A stretch of 35,143 nt of DNA from CAJBLF01 sp964495905 (GCA_964495905.1 CAZBWN010000015.1:1-35143), one strand, 5' to 3'. Positions 12,158 to 22,240 are shown, counted from the first letter of the stretch. The notes: a model not told the origin generated them from the sequence alone. Program-made: numbers and translations.

Positions 12158-13051
12158 TTAGTCATTCGTAATTATGTTTATGTCCCACTTTCCATCAGGT
12201 AAGGAATTGGTCATTATCCATGGATTCAATTTCTTGACCTCAAAATATCAAAGATTATTTTTTCTCGCTCGATCTGCGATATCATCTATTTTTTTGACGC
12301 TCATATATTTAGTTGCAAAGGGACTGTACATGTCACCTAACGTTTCACTCTCAAAGAAACTGTATTTATTTTCCCATACATATTTCATGGAAAGCAATCT
12401 GAAGACATATCTTGAAGTTTCGTTGTTCAATCGGAGATCGTAAAAGTTATTGGTATATTGTGATTCCAAACTTTTCTGCAACCCGTTTTCGCCTCTATTG
12501 TACGCGGCGGCAACAAGTGTCCGCTTGTCAAATTGTTTGCCTAAGTCCTTGAAATACAGCATAGCCGCCGCCGTAGACTTAGCGACATCAAATCTCTCGT
12601 CGACAAATTCGTTGACCACCAATCCGTATCTCTTAGCTGTATCAGGCATGAATTGCCAAAGCCCTGCAGCCCCAGCGGAACTGCTGACATTGTCCCTCAG
12701 TGCACTTTCAATGACTGGGATATATTTCAGGTCATCAGGGAGACCTGCCTTCTTGAGTGATTTTTCTATCATCGGGACGATCAGATTCCATCTTTTATAG
12801 ATGATGATGAATTGCGCTTCATTGATTTCAAGCAACGCAACTTCCCTATCAAATCTCTCTCTATTTAAAGCGTACCTTCAGTTTTTTGGCATCACTTCTC
12901 CTGCAAAAGAAAGCTTATTGCTAAAGCTGATATCCATCCCTCTTTTATCTCCGTTCAATTGGAAAAAAATAACGAGGACGAAAGCGATGACGATGACGAT
13001 TCTCCAGAAAATTTTTTTGTCAGCATAATACTTTTGGATCTGTTCTCGCAT
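12158..13051 (-). CDS. Membrane-anchored lytic transglycosylase (SLT family)
   Basis: 297 residues. An N-terminal signal anchor (FWRIVIVIAFVLVIFF) is followed by a goose-lysozyme-like SLT domain of the MltD/Slt70 kind that cleaves the MurNAc-GlcNAc bond of peptidoglycan. Motifs: IPVIESALRD with catalytic Glu115, AGAAGLWQFMP, ALVAAAYNRGENGL-like (LVAAAYNRGENGL). The ending LNPWIMTNSLPDGKWDI is typical of MltD-type proteins and appears only when TGA at 12248 is read as Gly; a second TGA at 12878 joins the anchor to the enzyme. Start at 13051 is preferred over 13138 because the upstream stretch belongs to a promoter-like sequence repeated at 16606-16665. It acts in cell-wall remodelling on the outer side of the membrane. 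Confidence 0.9.
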
Positions 13052-13116
13052 ATTTTTTAGACATAAGATAAAAGACATAAGTATCAAGATACAAGAATTT
13101 ATACTAACTGGAAAGA

Positions 13117-13177
13117 CTTTTTCAAATCTAAAAAACATATTTCATTTCGTCGGGTAAATAGCTATACTCAATAAAAT
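13117..13177 (+). promoter_or_regulatory. Promoter region shared with 16606-16665
   Basis: TTCATT (13141-13146), 16-nt spacer, TATACT (13163-13168), 30 nt before the kinase gene. The surrounding 60 bp are about 80% identical to 16606-16665, including both hexamers, so the two genes probably share promoter type. It lies between divergent genes. Confidence 0.55.
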
Positions 13178-13198
13178 TTATTCCTTAATAGTAAGGAG

Positions 13199-13759
13199 AT
13201 GATAATTATCTGAATTACCTGAACTCTCGGTGCAGGAAAAGGTACCATCGTAGAATATCTTGTTGAGAAAAAATGATTCCAGCATTTTTCCGTGAGATCA
13301 TTTTTGATACAGGAGATCGAGAAGAGAGGATTGCCGATAAATAGGGATAGTATGGTGCTTGTAGCCAATGAACTTCGTGCACAGCATGGTGCCTCCTACA
13401 TTGCAGAACAATTATATCAGCAAGCATTGATAAGCTGAAAAGATACCATCATAGAAAGCATCAGAGCCGTAGGAGAAGCGGAAGCATTGAAATGAAAATG
13501 AAATTTTTATCTCTTCGCTGTGGACGCAGATCCCAAGATCAGATACGAAAGGATAGTGCTCAGAGGAAGTGAAACAGATATGGTTTCCTACGATGTCTTC
13601 CTCAGTAACGAACAAAGGGAAATGACGAATACTGATCCAACCAAACAGAACATAGAGAAATGCATGCAACTCGCCGACTATCATTTCAATAATGACGGGA
13701 CGTTTGATGACTTGTATAAACAGATAGAAAAAATAATTCAGTCCCGCAAAGCGGGATAG
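13199..13759 (+). CDS. P-loop nucleotide kinase-like protein (dephospho-CoA kinase/AAA_18-like)
   Basis: 186 residues. Beta1 and Walker A at residues 3-16 (IIGITGTLGAGKGT) with G5 and G8 both TGA; then HFSVRSFLIQEIEKRGL, NELRAQHGASYIAEQL, a TIIESIRAVGEAEAL segment like the VIDGIR/E-x-E part of archaeal dephospho-CoA kinase-like ATPases, and a C-terminal HFNNDGTFDDLYKQI. It should phosphorylate a small nucleotide or cofactor; substrate not assignable. Five in-frame TGAs hide it under the standard code. Oddity: AAGGAG (13193-13198) touches the ATG directly, too near for usual spacing; the third codon ATT (13205) would be at ideal distance. The 3' end encodes the palindrome TCCCGCAAAGCGGGA. Confidence 0.8.
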
Positions 13760-13874
13760 AAATGAGAAAAATTTATAAAAAGAAAGAAATTTAGAATTTA
13801 GAGTTCAGAATGCAGTTTTTTTTGAAAATTATTTTAATTCTGAATTATGCATTTTACATTCTCCATTAAAAAAA
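13760..13874. repeat. AT-rich imperfect inverted repeat before pduL
   Basis: AATTTAGAATTTAGAGTTCAGAATG-like words on the left face TTCTGAATTATGCATTTTACATTC on the right, forming an imperfect palindrome. The same AATTTAGAATTTAGAATG words recur at 30145-30185. Confidence 0.55.
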
Positions 13875-14441
13875 ATGAGACTCCCCATCGGCATTTCAAA
13901 CAGGCATGTCTATCTCTCCCAGGTAGATGTTGAGAAGCTTTTTGGAAGATGATATCAATTGACCAAACTTAGGGATATGACCCAACCCGGGCAATTTGCT
14001 TGCAATGAAACAGTGATATTGTCATGACCGAATGGGAGGATCAATACGGTCAGAGTCGTTGGACCGACGAGAAAAGAAAGTCATGTAGAGATTTTGATGT
14101 GAGATAATTTTGTTTTAGGAACCCAGGCTCCTGTGAGAAGTCCAAGAAATTTTACAGAGGGAGAAAATATCATCATCATCGGACCAGAGTGAGAATTCTA
14201 TCTCTCTCATAATATGATTGTAGCTCAAAGACATCTGCATTGTACTACGAAAGAAGCTATAGAGATGTGATTGAAAAATTGAGACAAGATCAAAATAAAG
14301 ATATCCTGACCGAGAGGACTGATATTTGAAGAAGTATTGGTTATGACCAAAGATGATTATATCCTAGACTTCCATATAGATATTGAAGAGGCAAATGCCG
14401 CTTGAGTGTCCAAAGGAGGTCGATGAGAGATTGTGAAATAG
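13875..14441 (+). CDS. pduL: Phosphate acyltransferase PduL
   Basis: 188 residues, invisible under the standard code because nine codons are TGA. PduL interconverts acyl-CoA plus phosphate with acyl-phosphate plus CoA. Family motifs in order: PIGISNRHVYLSQ (residues 4-16), QPGQFACNETVILSGP, VRVVGPTRKESHVEI, LGTQAPVRSP, GPEGEFYLSHNMIVAQRHLHCT, and DFHIDIEEANAAG near the end. The second HxH and the HID histidine of the metal site are present, but the first HxH reads His11-Val-Tyr13, so one usual zinc ligand is replaced. No microcompartment targeting extension is seen; it looks like a free housekeeping-type PduL. Its stop is 3 bp from the convergent acyl-CoA synthetase, and no acetate kinase is in the window. 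Confidence 0.92.
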
Positions 14442-14444
14442 TAT

Positions 14445-16550
14445 TTATTTTTGATTTTCATCTAAGATAATCTTAGCATCCAAAACAACACCTCAATATT
14501 GATCCATCGCAAATGGATTAATATCAAATTCTGCTATCTCTGGAAAATCCATAACGAGGGCGCTAAACCTGTAGAGAACATTTTGAAGTTCTTCCATATT
14601 GACGCCTGCCATACCTCTATATCCTTTGAGGAGCGTAGCGATTTTTGTTCCCTCGATCAATTTCTTGGTAGAGAGCATATCGAGAGGTGGCAAAGCTATA
14701 TTTGTATCTTTGTAGATTTCTACTGAAGTTCCTCACATGCCAAATACGATTGCAGGACCAAAAATAGGGTCCTTTTTGCATCCTATAAGGATTTCATATT
14801 TTTTGAATACTTGGTGTTCTATGAATACTCCATGAATATTTGCCTTGAGTTTTTCGACATTTTGCATGATCTGGAGATATGCTTTTTTGGCTTCTGTCTC
14901 ATCACAGACATTGAGGATGACACCTCCGACATCTGTCTTGTGGATGATATCGGGAGAGAGTATTTTCATGACTACGGGGAATCCGATCTTGCTGGAAATC
15001 TCTCCAGCTTCTTGTTCGCTATGCGCGATACCTGACTTGGCCATAGGGATCCCATAATTGGAAAGGAATTCTTTTGCTTCTGCTTCCGTGAGCACAGATC
15101 TCTTTTCTTTGACTACTTTGGCTAGTATCTGAATATTTTTATCAGTATGGATTGTTCAGTCAGACGGCAAATGAATAGGAGATTCTTCGAAAATCGAGAG
15201 ACTATTGCTGTAGGTATGCATCTGCATAAAATAATCTATTGCATCTTCTGGAGTGCTATACGTAGGTATCTGAGCTTGATTGAGGATATCTTTCCCTTCT
15301 TGAACTTGATCTCATCACATCCAGACTGCCAAGACCATTTTTCCTTTCTTATCGATTTTGATCAATTCTTTTGCAATCGCTGTTGCATCAGTCATATCTT
15401 GTGGGGTAAGGATCACAAGAATAGCATCAGCTTGAGATTCATCGATACATACTTCTATGCTCTCCCTAAAGCGTTTATCTGTAGCATCGCCGAGGATATC
15501 AATAGGATTGCCATGGCTCCAAGGACGAGGCAAAATAGCATTTAATCTGTTCATAGTCCCTTCAGATAAGGGTGCAATGATACCGCCACTTTTTATCAAA
15601 GTGTCGGTAGATATGACTGCGGGACCACCTGCATTACTGACGATACAGAGTCTATTACCCGTAGGTCTTAGCTGTGTATTGAGTCCTTGTGCCAAATTGA
15701 AAAAAGCATTTAAGGTATCCACTCTCAGTATCCCTGCTTTTTTGAATGCAGCTTGGAAGATATCATCATTTCCTGTAATGCTTCCTGTATGGCTTTTTGC
15801 AGCTTTAGCACCTTCTTCGCTTCTTCCCACTTTCAAGATGATGATCGGCTTATGTTGAGTGAAAGCTCTCGCTGCTTTGAGAAATTTTTTTGATTCTCTC
15901 AAGGATTCCATATAGATGATGATACTTTTGGTATGAGGATCTTGTTCAAGATAATCTATCAGATCATGATAGGTCACATCCAACATCGTTCCAATAGATA
16001 TGAAATGACTGAATCCGACACATTGTTTAATAGACCAGTCAAGAACTGCTGTTCCGAGTGCTCCACTTTGAGAGATAAATGCGATGCTACCAGGAAGCAC
16101 ATTTTCCCTGGAGAAACTTGCATTCAACTTGAGATGAGGTACCAAGATACCAAGACAATTGGGACCTATGATTCTCATATTATATTTTTTGATAGTCGTC
16201 AGTATTTGTCTCTCTAATTCTTCACCCTCTTTACCTATTTCTTTGAATCCAGCAGATATTATGATGACAGCTCCAATTCCTTTGATACCGCATTGTTCAA
16301 CTATCGCAGGCACTGTAAAAGCAGGAGTCGCAATGACCGCCAAGTCAATCTCCCCCGGTACATCAATCACGCTTTGATAGGCCGGGATATCGATTACGCT
16401 TGTCACTTTGTTATCGTTATTGATAGGATAGAGGACAAAACCATTACCCACCAAATTTTTGAATACGGAATGTCCTACAGAATTAGGCGTATTAGACGCT
16501 CCGATGACGGCTATAGTTTTTGGATTAAAAAATTTATCTAGTTGATTCAT
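14445..16550 (-). CDS. Acetate--CoA ligase (ADP-forming), fused alpha-beta
   Basis: 701 residues. The alpha part has the CoA-binding Rossmann start (FFNPKTIAVIGASNTPNSVG), IISAGFKEIG, IGPNCLGIL, FISQSGALGTAVLDW, and AAKSHTGSITGND whose His is the expected phospho-His. The beta part is an ATP-grasp domain (LTEAEAKEFLSNYGIPMAKS, IGFPVVMKILSPDIIHKTDVGGV, GPAIVFGMGGTSVEIYKD). The enzyme makes acetate plus ATP from acetyl-CoA, ADP and phosphate; it is the energy-saving step in many archaea and anaerobes. TGAs near 15315, 15312, 15168 and 14736 join what looks like three fragments. Domain order and length match the single-chain form. A linker of ~80 residues between domains is poorly conserved. It is convergent with pduL, so the cell has two acetyl-CoA outlets side by side. 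Confidence 0.93.
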
Positions 16551-16605
16551 AAAGGAAATATTAGTTTTTAAATACTATCAGCATAAGTATACATAAACAT
16601 AAAGC

Positions 16606-16665
16606 CTTTTTCAAACCTAAAAAAATATATTTCACTTCGTTGGATAAATAGATATACTATAAAAA
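16606..16665 (+). promoter_or_regulatory. Promoter region repeated from 13117-13177
   Basis: TTCACT (16631-16636), 16-nt spacer, TATACT (16653-16658), 55 nt upstream of the patatin gene. Sequence around both hexamers matches the copy before the kinase gene. Confidence 0.55.
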
Positions 16666-16712
16666 ATAATAAATGAAAAGATACATTCACTTTTAGTTTT
16701 TAGTTAAAATTG

Positions 16713-17486
16713 ATGAAACCCACTCCCAACAAAAACAAAAAATACACACTCGTCATCTCATGAGGAGGGATGAGAGCTTTTTATGCGCTTGGGATTTTGA
16801 AGTGACTGGAAGAGCTTGGATATAAAGAGAAAATAGGGGCGATATACGGAGTGAGTGCAGGGGCTGCTGTAGGCAGTTATCGAGCAGCAGGATATTCAGC
16901 CCAAGAAATCCATGATATGTATTTTACGAGTCGTGCTTTTGGTTTATCTTCTATAAATATCTTTTCCAAAACAAGCTTATTGAGACTCAATTATTTCAAA
17001 AAAGATTTTATCAAGGATCTTCCAAAAAAAATTACTGACCTCAATATAAAGACCTATATCTGAACTACCGATACCAATACCGGTACTTTCATGTTATTTG
17101 ATAAAGGAGATCTAACGACTATCCTTCTTGGGAGTATGTCCATTCCAGGAATATTCCCTATAGTCCCTTATCAAAAACATATGCTTATGGATGGAGGAGT
17201 GACAAATAATTTTCCTGTTGAATACGCAAAAAGCATGTATCCAAAACATGAGATGATCGGTATCGCACTCAATAAATTTAAAGAAAATCAAAAAATAAAA
17301 AATATATTTGATAATCTCTCTGTTTCATATGAAATACTTATAAGACATCATACCATAGAAAATATGGGAATCGTGGATCATCTGTTCTATAAAGAGCTTC
17401 CTGTCAAAATATTGGATATCAACAAAAAAAATATGCATAAAGCATATCTTCAGGGACATAGGGACTGCCTTGAACACTTCAAATAA
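16713..17486 (+). CDS. Patatin-like phospholipase
   Basis: 257 residues with the full patatin set: oxyanion loop ISGGGMRAFYALGIL (G17 is TGA), nucleophile GVSAG (Ser48), IGTTDTNTGTFMLFD, SMSIPGIFP and the dyad Asp in LMDGGVTNNFPV. It hydrolyses acyl ester bonds, probably of phospholipids, by a Ser-Asp dyad. No signal peptide, so a cytosolic or membrane-peripheral enzyme, similar to RssA/YlbK-type bacterial patatins. Three TGA codons near the N-terminus and one at 17061 read as Gly. Followed by an AT-rich inverted repeat. Confidence 0.92.
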
Positions 17487-17569
17487 ATAATGATAAATGA
17501 GAGATGATAGATGATAAATTAATAAAGAATAAGAAAAATCTATCATTTATAATTTATCATCTATAATTG
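17487..17569. terminator. AT-rich inverted repeat between convergent genes
   Basis: GATAGATGATAAATTAAT on the left and ATTTATCATCTATAATT on the right can pair; position between two converging stops suggests a bidirectional terminator. Confidence 0.5.
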
Positions 17570-18280
17570 TTATTTACGTATCTCACAATGCTGGACATAA
17601 CGTTCAGCTATTTTTTTGAAATTTTCGAGTTCTTCATCGTCAAACGGAGTTCCTCAAAAATTCGGATCAAGCGTATTTCCTCCGATATAATTTTGGAGAT
17701 AGTAATGCTTAGCCCCTCTGATGTAGACGGCCATATTTTCAATATCATCCGCGGTATGCATACCCTTTGCAACCGTTGTCCTGTATTCATAATCTATTTT
17801 GCTTTCCAATAATGTCTGTAATAATTTTTGATAGCTATTGAAAAATTCCGGTTGTTCTTGTACTCCGATCGCTTGATCGTAGATATGCAGAGAATGTTTC
17901 AAATCTACGGCGACATAATCTAAAATCTTATCTTGGATCATCCTTTCTACGATACGATAATCTCTCCCGTTGGTATCCAATTTGACGAGGAATCCCATAT
18001 CTTTTATCTTCTTGGCAAAGTCATACAGATCAGGTCGTATGGTAGGTTCTCCACCGCAGATACTGACACCATCGAGGAGTCATTTCCTGCTTTTCAAAAA
18101 ATTGAAAAACACCTCTTCAGGGATGAGATCGTTTTGGAACAGCATCATCTTTTCTGGCAAGACACATTCAGGATTGTGACAGAAATGGCAGCGGAAATTG
18201 CATCACTGAGTAAAGACTACACAGGCGATTTTGCCGGGATAGTCGATCATCGTAGATTGTTGTATTCACGCAAGTTTCAC
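17570..18280 (-). CDS. nrdG: Anaerobic ribonucleotide reductase activating protein (radical SAM)
   Basis: 236 residues. Radical SAM cluster motif CNFRCHFC (Cys27, Cys31, Cys34; the Gly before Cys27 is TGA), N-terminal GIQQSTMIDYPGKIACVVFTQG, and GVSICGGEPTIRPDLYD, as in NrdG-type activases of the form found with thermophile-type NrdD. It uses SAM and an FeS cluster to place the glycyl radical on NrdD. A GTG start at 18280 gives the usual N-terminus; the in-frame ATG at 18250 would remove family residues. A TGA at 17654 adds a 28-residue tail (GGTPFDDEELENFKKIAERY). Last gene in the same direction as nrdD. Confidence 0.9.
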
Positions 18281-18374
18281 TGATAATTTATTATAGGATT
18301 AAAAGATATTAAGATTTAGAAGATTGTTACATTAACTTATAATTTTTTAATATTTTAATGTTTTAATTTTTTAA

Positions 18375-19352
18375 TTATTTTTCAAATTTCAAGAAATATT
18401 CTTTTGGCGGTGCTTTTGTTTCTATGATTATTTTTCGTTCAGCATCCTTATCGGATACTCTTTTTACTGTTTCGCCATCCATAAACAAAGGATCTGCTAC
18501 CCTATTTTTGCAGAAGATATGTCCATCAAAATCTGTAGGGGAATCGTTGCATTTTATATCGTTATTCATGCGTTTTCGATACAAACCAAGCTGTTCATCA
18601 GTATCCAAATGTGCCTTGATCTTGTTCAATACCACATCATCAGTGGTATAAAAATCATCTTTTTCAAGGTATCAGGTCTTCCAAGCATATCTGCAGATAT
18701 CCGCAACAGTTTGGAACATGATAGCGGATTCTCTCCCAGAAAAATACGTATCGTTTATCCTCTTGAATGTCTCAGCAAATATTTTTGCATAGGCAAAGCT
18801 ATCAAAATACCAGGTAGTCCCTTGTATGTGTAAATGTTCTAGGATATCTTTTGCCGGAAGCTTATCAAAATGCACCAAAGTCCTCAAGCAATAATCTATC
18901 CTATCTGCACAGATATCTGGAAGATTGTTTTCTTGTAACGGATGTTGAGGTTCATCTAAGATGTCTTCAATAGACAATCCATGCCTTTCCAAAATTTCAG
19001 GGATATCAGTTTTTCTTACAAACGCTTCAAAGATATTATCTTGATGATTCTGCTCTTTTTGGCTTCATTCATCAAAGACATAATCCAAGCAATGAGAAAA
19101 TACACCATGAGAAAGATCGTGGATCAATCCAGCGATCTGTTCTTCCAAAGGAGCTCAATACTGCTTGAGTAGGAGATATACGCCCATGGAATGCTCAAAA
19201 CGCTTAAATGCGCATCCCGGAAAAAATTGTTCAAAATATCAAGATTGATCGATTCATTTCAATCTTTGCATATACGGACTTTCAATGATTTCCAAAATCA
19301 CAGGCTCATTGATTTCCGCTTCACCATAGACAGGATCGTTATATAACATCAT
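18375..19352 (-). CDS. HD-domain phosphohydrolase (dNTPase-like)
   Basis: 325 residues. HD metal site: His54 in FEHSMGV, His78-Asp79 in LIHDLSHG, then SHCLDYVF, ending with ICADRIDYCLR as in YpgQ/SAMHD1-like HD proteins. Such enzymes hydrolyse phosphate esters, often dNTPs. TGAs at conserved places (LKGIDQSGYF near residue 33 and 38) read Gly. Location between nrdG and the two nrdD pieces suggests control of the deoxynucleotide pool, which is inference. Start at 19352 or 19349 (two adjacent ATG). A hairpin with T tract lies between it and the upstream gene, so it may be separately transcribed or attenuated. Confidence 0.88.
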
Positions 19353-19361
19353 ATTTTTACA

Positions 19362-19401
19362 GTAAATAAAAAGACAGTACCGTAGAAATTGAAACTGTCT
19401 T
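19362..19401 (-). terminator. Possible terminator/attenuator before the HD gene
   Basis: On the minus strand AAGACAGT, a 15-nt loop, ACTGTCTT then TTTATTT, 19 nt upstream of the HD start. Eight pairs only. Confidence 0.45.
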
Positions 19402-19417
19402 ATCTATTTTATTTTTG

Positions 19418-19507
19418 TCTCCCTTTTTGTGTCCCTTCTATGAAGGGAAGGTCCCACATTTTGTGGGAAGGGATTTAAGGGAGATGCCCTTAGGGCGGAG
19501 GGATTTA
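19418..19507. repeat. Intergenic palindromic repeat
   Basis: Contains hairpins CCCTTCTATGAAGGG (19433-19447) and TCCCACATTTTGTGGGA (19452-19468), and outer CTCCCTTTTT...GGGCGGAGGGA. Similar in style to 22465-22591. No gene in 19353-19560. Confidence 0.5.
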
Positions 19508-19560
19508 TTAGAAAAATTCCAAAATTATTAATTATTCATCATTAATTATTAATTATCTTT

Positions 19561-19779
19561 TTAGCATCCACATGCTACAAATTCCATTTTTGGTGCAAAC
19601 TGTCTTACGAAAGTTGAGTTAGCAGTCTTCCCTTCTTCAAAGTATTTTCTGCTGTAGAATTCTGATTTTTTACCGATATTGTACTGACTTACGGGTCTGA
19701 GGTATCCCATTACGCGAGTGAATACTTGGCATGGAGTTCTGTGAATTTCTAATCCGTCTTTATTGAAGAATGTTTGCAT
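19561..19779 (-). CDS. Stand-alone glycyl-radical domain of class III ribonucleotide reductase
   Basis: 72 residues. HRTPCQVFTRVMGYLRPVSQ then NIGKKSEFYSRKYFEE matches the extreme C-terminal glycyl-radical region of NrdD (pattern RVxGYLRPVSxWNxGKxxEF). Gly25 (codon GGA) in RVMGY would be the radical site. In ordinary NrdD this region follows the four-ligand zinc site in the same chain; here nrdD ends 114 bp upstream with its own TAA, and this gene has its own ATG. It ends in Ala-Cys-Gly-Cys, a C-terminal CxC pair that could pass electrons to the active site. It would act as a spare or obligatory second subunit, comparable in concept to YfiD/GrcA for pyruvate formate-lyase. No TGA codons. Confidence 0.85.
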   Translation of the reverse strand: MQTFFNKDGLEIHRTPCQVFTRVMGYLRPVSQYNIGKKSEFYSRKYFEEGKTANSTFVRQFAPKMEFVACGC

Positions 19780-19893
19780 GGCAACAAAAATTTAAAAGAT
19801 AAAAAGGGGAATTATATTATTGTTTTAATGTTTATATTAATTAAAAGAAATTCCATCGTTTTTCACTTTTCGTTATTAGTTATTAGTTAATTT
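19780..19893. other. Spacer between nrdD and its radical domain gene
   Basis: 114 bp with several stops in all relevant phases (TAAAAATTAACTAATAACTAA on the minus strand), and a word (GTGAAAAACGATGGAATT) shared with 31568-31588. It keeps the two genes in the same phase by chance (38 codons) but cannot be read through. Confidence 0.6.
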
Positions 19894-22104
19894 TTAGTTC
19901 TGTATCTGTTTTTCTGCGATATATCTAAGTTTTTCTGGATCTGAGGTATGTTTCTTTCTAAGATCTACATTGAATTCATTTCCTGAGTATCCTAGTTCCT
20001 TATCACATTTTGGACAGTAATCATGTTCTCCTACTACGTATCCATGTTTTGGACAGATAGAGAAGACAGGGGTAATAGTGACATACGGCAATTGATAGTT
20101 TTCTATGACCTTTTTGACGAGTTGTTTACATGCTTGTGCGTCAGAAAGCCTTTCTCACATATACAAGTGAAGTACCGTTCCTCATGTATATTTGCATTGT
20201 AATTCATTTTGCTGTTCAAGCGCTTCAAAGGGATCATCTGTGTAGCCTACAGGAAGTTGCGTAGAATTGGTATAATACGGTGCTTCATCTGTTCCTGCTT
20301 GGATGATATTTGGGATCTGTTTTTTATCTTCTTTTGCGAATCTGTAGGTAGTTCCTTCTGCTGGCGTAGCTTCAAGATTGTACAGATTTCCCGTCTCTTC
20401 CTGATAGTCTTTGAGTAAGGCTCTCATAAAGTCTAAGATCTCCATAGCGAATTTTTTACCTGCGTCAGTAGAGATGTCTTCTTTACCATTGGTGAAGTTC
20501 TGGATAGCTTCGTTAAAACCATTCAAACCAATAGTTGAGAAGTGATTTCTGAAAGAATGAAGGTATCTTTTTGTATACGGATAGAGACCTGCATCTAACC
20601 ATTTTGTAATCTCTTTTCTCTTGAGTTCAAGAGAGATTTTGGACAAATTCATGAGATAATGGACCTGATTTTTGAACCCTTCCAGATCTCCTTTGAAGTT
20701 ATATCCGATTCTTGCCATATTGATAGTCACGACTCCGATGGATCACGTCATCTCTGCTGATCCAAATAGCCCTCCTCATCTCTTTTCAAGCTGACTCAGA
20801 TCAAGCTGTAATCTGCAGCACATTGACCTCACTGCTCCTGGTTTATATGCATCTGGGTTTTCTACTTTGGTTACATTTCCGTCTTTGTCTTTGCTGACTT
20901 TGAATTGCGATCCTACGAAGTTTTGGAAATACGGGATTCCATATTTAGCCGTCATTTCAAAGAGTGAATCGATATCGGGATCCTCTCGTGGAAAGTCTTC
21001 AGTGACATTATACGTAGGGATAGGGAAAGTGAATACCGATCCTGTCCGATCTCCTGCGGTATATACCTCGATAAGCACTCTATTTACGAGTTTCATCTCT
21101 TCAGAAAGTTCGCTGAATTTTTTACAATAGTATCCTTTTTCTATTCCTCAAAGCATAAGCGCTTTGTCTTTAAGATCTTCTGGACACGTCCGATCAAGGG
21201 TGATGTTGGTGAACGGTGTCTGTGTTCCCCAGCGTGAAGGTACGTTTAATCCGAAGATAAAGTTCTGCATCTGTTGAGTCACATATTTGTGTGTCTTCTT
21301 ATCTATCCAGTCTTTTTTAGCTTCAGGAGTTGCAAATTTCATCCCCATATCATCAAGCTCTTTTTCTTGTTCTACTTTGAATTTGTGTACGAATGGAGCC
21401 AAGTACGTATCGAAAGAAGAGAATGCTTGTGCTCAAGCCCATTCGTTTTGGAGCGTTCCGAAGAAGTTGATCATCTGATTTACTGCCGCTTGGAGGTTTT
21501 TTGGAGGAGCTGATTGCACTCTGTTGGTCAATCCATTGAACCCTTCTTCAAGTAATTGTCTGAGCGATCGTCCCGCACAGTATCCAGAAAACATATCAAG
21601 ATCATGGATATGGAAGTCTCCCGTTCTGTGAGCCGTTCCGATATCTGTAGGATAGATATGACTGAGCCGGTAGTTGGCGATCACTTTTCCTGAGATATTG
21701 AGGATAAGCCCTCCGAGTGAATATCATTGATTGCTATTTGCGTTTACTCTCCAGTCGCTTTGGTCCAAGTACTCGTCCATCGTCTTTCCTACTTCAACGA
21801 CAACACTTTCTTGGGCTCTCGATTCAGATCTTTTTTGGCGATACAGGATGTATGCTTTGGCTACGGTATCATGACCTTCTTTGACCAATACCTGCTCTAC
21901 CATATCCTGGATAGCTTCTACATTTGGGATTTCATTCCCTATCTTTTTTTCGACTGCTTGGCCTACTTTTTTGGCAAGGTTAGCTACATCTTCGAAATCT
22001 TTTCCTCCTACTGCTTCTATAGCACGTTTGATGGCTAATTCAACTTTACTGACATCAAAATCGATGATCGCTCAATTTCTTTTTCTTACTTTATAGATAG
22101 CCAT
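19894..22104 (-). CDS. nrdD: Anaerobic ribonucleoside-triphosphate reductase, main chain lacking the radical domain
   Basis: 736 residues. ATP-cone at the start (YKVRKRNGAIIDFDVSKVEL), barrel motifs GDFHIHDLDMFSGYC, SCRSLRQLL-like (GRSLRQLLEEGFNG), FGLNVPSRWGTQTPFTNIT, the active-site strand VRSMCCRLQLDLSQLEKRGG then GSIGVVTINMARIGY, and the zinc site CPKHGYVVGEHDYCPKC near residues 682-698. It reduces NTPs to dNTPs without oxygen, using a glycyl radical installed by NrdG. Instead of continuing into RVxGY, the chain ends with LRKKHTSDPEKLRYIAEKQIQN and TAA; the radical part is encoded by the next gene (19561-19779). At least six TGA codons read as conserved Gly, including GGLFGS and GSIGVV surroundings. 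Two NrdR boxes lie upstream. Confidence 0.95.
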
Positions 22105-22240
22105 CTTTAAAAACTAATGATAAATGATAAATGATGATTTTTTTATTAATAATATAATATGTTTTTCCTACATTATTAATTATTCATTATTAATTTTTAA
22201 TTATATTTCGTTTTGTATTTACAAATGTTTGAAAATGTAT

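Noticed and set aside
12158..13138. Start of the transglycosylase at 13138
   Set aside because: The extra 29 residues would be encoded by the promoter-like repeat also found at 16606-16665; 13051 gives a normal signal anchor.
19780..19893. Frameshift, intein or intron joining nrdD and the radical domain
   Set aside because: The spacer has several stops in the shared frame, no intein motifs and too little length for an intron; each ORF has its own start and stop.
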